Shown: in pieces, positions 61,086 to 64,000 of the stretch | Numbering within the stretch: position 1 is the stretch's first letter | How the letters are laid out: every line of letters begins with the position of its first letter | Assembly: GCF_947626835.1 (NCBI RefSeq) | Contig: NZ_CANQTS010000002.1 | Location: forward strand, 118,509 to 182,508 | DNA length: 64,000 nt | Reading direction: 5' to 3' | Source: an uncultured Acinetobacter sp. | Lineage (GTDB): Bacteria > Pseudomonadota > Gammaproteobacteria > Pseudomonadales > Moraxellaceae | Notes under the pieces: model-generated | Database searches by the model: none | The model's input: the letters and a program-made list of their open reading frames with translations, nothing else | What the model was told of the DNA's origin: nothing | Translations under genes and position numbers: made by a program

Positions 61086-62111
61086 TTAAGGGGTTGTGAC
61101 CTTTTGGCGCAACAAAGCTGAATATTCTTGGCTGCTGAGTATTTGGCCACGGCTTTTAGGATTCACGTGCGCTAATCTGTACCACGTTGCCATGTCAATT
61201 TGGGGATCTATTACCCCTAAATCATGTAAATAATTGGGCAAATAGCCCGAAGCAATTAAACGATAATCGCGAGGTAAGCTTTGATTGGTCGCTGCTTGCA
61301 CCATATCAAACACCAACGTGGTGCAGTTGCTGGTTAACGTGTTATACCACTTTGGGGTGTTTTGTAATTGCTTGGCTTTACTTAGATACTGTTCAAACAA
61401 TGCGCGTCGTTGCTGAGCTTGCATGTTAATAAGGAAAAAATACACCTGTTCGCCACGTACATTACTACGTGTGTAGATAATGTCGTTTTCATCGGCTGCT
61501 ACAAGGCTGAGTTCAAATTTACGAAAAAAACCACCTAAGGCAGAAAAATCTTCATGTTGTTCTTTGCGAATTTCAATGGAAAACGTAATGGGGGCGCTGT
61601 TATAAAAATCAAAACTCACCAAAGTATGGGCAATTTTGGGTCCCATCCAATAAGAGGTAATCATATTTACCGCTGAAATTTGGCTTAAATCAAGAGTGCG
61701 GCTTTCCCAACGCGCAACGTAGCTGCCATCGGCTTGCCAAGCAAAATTTCGCACATTGTGTAAGGTGACCAAATTGCCGTGTTGTTCATAGTAAAGTAAA
61801 CGTGCAACTTCAGGATTCCATTGGCGATTTTGCTCAGGTGACAATGAAAAATACCAAACTACACCTAGCAATAAGCCCAGCATATACAGCAATACATCTT
61901 TTTTACGGCCTAACCAATGCGTGGCATACATGCCAAGCACACTTAAGGCAAAGGCAATCCATACGATAATGAAGACATAAGACGCAACACGACCTAAAGG
62001 TTGCTGTATCCAGATGGCCAGACATAACCACAATGATGACAGCACGACGCTTAAGCTAAAGCTTATATGCAACAAAACAGCTAAGATGCGTTTTAAAGAT
62101 GCTGTCATCAT
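61086..62111 (-). CDS. DUF4105 (Lnb N-terminal) membrane protein
   Basis: The 341-residue protein has three hydrophobic helices in the first 95 residues and a large periplasmic domain with YNTLTSNCTTLVFDM, which contains the conserved Cys-Thr-Thr core of the DUF4105/Lnb family, and a C-terminal YLPNYLHDLGVID segment. The Cys with nearby His and Asn suggests a papain-like transferase or peptidase fold. Function is unknown. It begins 16 bases after folA, and the two are probably cotranscribed. Confidence 0.85.
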   Translation of the reverse strand: MMTASLKRILAVLLHISFSLSVVLSSLWLCLAIWIQQPLGRVASYVFIIVWIAFALSVLGMYATHWLGRKKDVLLYMLGLLLGVVWYFSLSPEQNRQWNPEVARLLYYEQHGNLVTLHNVRNFAWQADGSYVARWESRTLDLSQISAVNMITSYWMGPKIAHTLVSFDFYNSAPITFSIEIRKEQHEDFSALGGFFRKFELSLVAADENDIIYTRSNVRGEQVYFFLINMQAQQRRALFEQYLSKAKQLQNTPKWYNTLTSNCTTLVFDMVQAATNQSLPRDYRLIASGYLPNYLHDLGVIDPQIDMATWYRLAHVNPKSRGQILSSQEYSALLRQKVTTP

Positions 62112-62127
62112 GATCTAAGCCAAAAGT

Positions 62128-62640
62128 TTATTTTTGATAGGTTGCAAATTCAAATGCAATCCCTGTTGTGTCATCAACATGCTGCTCAGAAGCAACCTTT
62201 TTAAATTCAGCAGGAATGGCAGGGTAATGCGCGTCACCTTGTACATCTAATTCAATATGAGTGAGCTCTAAACGATCGGCAATTGCTAAGGTCTGTGTAA
62301 AGATTTCACCGCCGCCAATAATAAAAATGCTGTTTGGTTTCTCTGACGCTTTGACATCAGCGACAGCTTGGCTTAAGGCATCTTCAATAGAATACGCAAC
62401 TTTAGTGCCTGTAAATTGCCATTCACGGTCACGAGTAATCACCCAATTGATACGTTTGGGTAGGGTGCGCCCCATCGATTCTAAGGTTTTGCGTCCCATC
62501 ACCACCACACCACCTTGGGTGATTTCTTTAAAATGCTTGAGGTCGGCAGAAATATGCCATGGCAAGTCATTTCCTTGACCAATACAGCGCTGCTGATCCA
62601 TTGCCACCACGTGTACCACTTCTAAATCTTGAAATGCCAT
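62128..62640 (-). CDS. folA: Dihydrofolate reductase
   Basis: FolA regenerates tetrahydrofolate with NADPH and is the trimethoprim target. The 170-residue protein has VHVVAMDQQRCIGQGNDLPWHISADLKHFKEIT, in which Asp33 is the catalytic acid, VVMGRKTLESMG, and IFIIGGGEIFTQTL. ATG 62640 has GGGA about 10 bases upstream; a TTG at 62646 is unlikely. It follows thyA, whose product dihydrofolate is its substrate, with a hairpin between the genes. Confidence 0.95.
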   Translation of the reverse strand: MAFQDLEVVHVVAMDQQRCIGQGNDLPWHISADLKHFKEITQGGVVVMGRKTLESMGRTLPKRINWVITRDREWQFTGTKVAYSIEDALSQAVADVKASEKPNSIFIIGGGEIFTQTLAIADRLELTHIELDVQGDAHYPAIPAEFKKVASEQHVDDTTGIAFEFATYQK

Positions 62641-62692
62641 GCCCAAAATATCCCAATAGAAGAATCAAAATTTATGCCTATTAAAATGCAAA

Positions 62693-62715
62693 ATCCCCCC
62701 ATAAGAAAGGGGGAT
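62693..62715 (-). terminator. Hairpin between thyA and folA
   Basis: ATCCCCC and GGGGGAT pair around an 8-9-base loop; TTTTGCATTTT follows on the minus strand. It could partially end the thyA transcript and so lower folA expression. Confidence 0.7.
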
Positions 62716-62740
62716 GTTGTAGATAGAGTAAATATTTAAC

Positions 62741-63583
62741 TTAAACGGCCACCGGTGCCTTAATAGCAGGGTGTGACGCATAGCCAACAATTTCAATATC
62801 TTCAAACTTAAAATCAAATAGATCTTTAATTTCAGGATTAAGCTTTAATTGACATAAAGCTAAAGGTTCACGGCTAAGTTGTAATTGTGCTTGTTCAAAA
62901 TGGTTGGCATATAAATGTGTATCGCCACCTGTCCATACAAAATCCCCGACGTCTAAATCGCAGACTTGTGCAATCATATGCGTCAATAGTGCATAGCTGG
63001 CAATATTAAACGGCACGCCTAAAAACACATCCGCGCTACGTTGGTACAACTGACATGACAATTTGCCGTTATGCACAAAGAATTGGAACAAGGTATGACA
63101 AGGCGGTAGCGCCACTTGACCGGCTTCGTTTGGATTCCAACCCGACACGATTAAACGACGTGAATTAGGGTTGGTTTTAATTTCGTTAATCAGCCATTGA
63201 ATTTGGTCAAAGCCATCAGCATTATAGCTATTGTCTGTATTTTTGGTCGCGCCAAAATTACGCCATTGGTGACCATAAACCGGACCTAACTCACCTTCAG
63301 GACGGCCAAAACGTGCAGTTTGCTCAGCAGTTGACCATTCATCCCAAATGCTGACCTTATGGTCTTTTAAATATTGAACGTTGGTATCGCCTTTTAAAAA
63401 CCACAACAGTTCAATCACAATCGAGCGAAAATGAACTTTTTTGGTGGTTAATAAGGGGAAACCTTTGGAAAGATCAAAGCGCATTTGATGACCAAATACA
63501 GAACGTGTTCCTGTGCCTGTACGGTCGCCTTTGTCGCCACCATTGTCGAGGATGTGTTGTAAAAGGTCTAAATATTGACGCAT
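62741..63583 (-). CDS. thyA: Thymidylate synthase
   Basis: ThyA methylates dUMP with methylene-tetrahydrofolate. The 280-residue protein includes [29 protein letters not shown], the active-site Cys162 in [36 protein letters not shown] and the C-terminal APVAV. Length is close to the 264-residue E. coli enzyme, with a small insertion. No lgt is seen upstream, in contrast to the E. coli order. Confidence 0.97.
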   Translation of the reverse strand: MRQYLDLLQHILDNGGDKGDRTGTGTRSVFGHQMRFDLSKGFPLLTTKKVHFRSIVIELLWFLKGDTNVQYLKDHKVSIWDEWSTAEQTARFGRPEGELGPVYGHQWRNFGATKNTDNSYNADGFDQIQWLINEIKTNPNSRRLIVSGWNPNEAGQVALPPCHTLFQFFVHNGKLSCQLYQRSADVFLGVPFNIASYALLTHMIAQVCDLDVGDFVWTGGDTHLYANHFEQAQLQLSREPLALCQLKLNPEIKDLFDFKFEDIEIVGYASHPAIKAPVAV

Positions 63584-64000
63584 AGAACTCTCAAATCATT
63601 TTAGTCGCTTTGACTGAAGTTAAATTAAAATGGGGAATGTACCAATGATACAGATTTTTTGTTAAAAAGCCTATGCGCTCAGATTTAAGCTAAACTTGAG
63701 GACATATACTTAACTTAAATTCTTTAAATCTAAACATCTATAGTCAAAAATAAGTGGATTTTTAAGTGTTAAAGGTAATAATTTAAGTCTTAAAAACGAT
63801 TAATTGTAGAGTTTTCTGAGCAATAATTTTGCTCAAGCAGCTGTGAGTTATATTTCTATAGCTTATTGATATTTAAATTAATATAAAAAGTAATATTATT
63901 TTAAGGATTGAGTTTAGTCTAATTAACCTGAGTTCGATGAAATCCACTTAACCTTTTAGCATATTTTGGAAAGTTGGCTTATTGGGGTTCAAACAATAAG
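63584..64000. other. AT-rich end region without a recognisable gene
   Basis: The last 417 bases contain many stops in all frames and short A/T runs. The thyA promoter should be near 63590-63660 on the minus strand, but I do not see a clear -35/-10 pair. No tRNA, repeat or partial gene could be recognised at the edge. Confidence 0.5.

Noticed and set aside
63584..64000. Partial gene at the window end
   Set aside because: All frames are broken by several stops and no conserved motif appears.

Overview
The window is chromosomal DNA from a gammaproteobacterium of the family Moraxellaceae, almost certainly the genus Acinetobacter. The evidence is the low-GC, A/T-ending codon style, a MATE pump matching AbeM of A. 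baumannii, Acinetobacter-type Dxs, EngB and DEAD-box helicase sequences, and an E. coli-like order of the S10, spc and alpha ribosomal operons. I could not resolve the species. There is no phage, insertion sequence, integron or CRISPR array; this is mostly core genome.

Layout. 1-9.3 kb: the end of a chagasin-like (I42) protease inhibitor, a HopJ-family gene, a crcB fluoride channel interrupted by an in-frame amber codon, a zinc-independent L31 paralogue behind a probable Zur box, an ABC1/UbiB-type kinase, abeM with a small DMT transporter, hemW, a long-form acyl-CoA dehydrogenase and aroE. 9.4-16.6 kb: a small membrane protein, hemF, ribA, dxs, suhB and a DEAD-box RNA helicase with a long structured leader and a repetitive RGG/DRP tail. 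16.7-20.2 kb: mlaFEDCB, the inner-membrane and periplasmic part of the outer-membrane lipid asymmetry system, preceded by a possible 23-residue membrane peptide. 20.2-36.1 kb: corA, LOG/Nudix pair, comF, recG, an epimerase-like protein, plsB, tesB, a dicarboxylate/amino-acid symporter, a hemerythrin protein, engB, an NO-response pair (nsrR and a flavohaemoglobin lacking its NAD domain), a metC-like lyase and a glutamine amidotransferase-like protein.

36.2-50.0 kb: the complete ribosomal super-cluster rpsJ to rpsQ, rplN to rpmJ (including rpmD and secY) and rpsM to rplQ (including rpoA), starting from a strong promoter with a hairpin-rich leader and ending at a strong terminator. Hairpins also sit at the rpsQ-rplN and rpmJ-rpsM junctions, where the spc and alpha operons begin in relatives. 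50.1-57.5 kb: sdhE-ygfX, an EamA transporter, a glutamine-rich membrane protein, yheV, prlC, a small lipoprotein and rnr. 57.7-58.6 kb: tRNA-Ser(GCU) and three identical tRNA-Arg(ACG) genes, with a small cysteine-rich protein gene between copies two and three. 58.7-63.6 kb: a YcxB-like protein, an FAH-family hydrolase, msrA, a META-domain lipoprotein, a DUF4105 membrane protein, folA and thyA. The last 417 bases are AT-rich and show no gene.

I found no convincing multi-gene system that is wholly new. The most unusual points are the amber-split crcB with a ribosome binding site and in-frame ATG right after the stop; the NsrR-box-controlled flavohaemoglobin without a reductase domain; a terminator hairpin lying directly against the nsrR start codon; a similar Shine-Dalgarno/hairpin/AUG layout at the DEAD-box helicase; and twin identical terminators flanking a lipoprotein gene.
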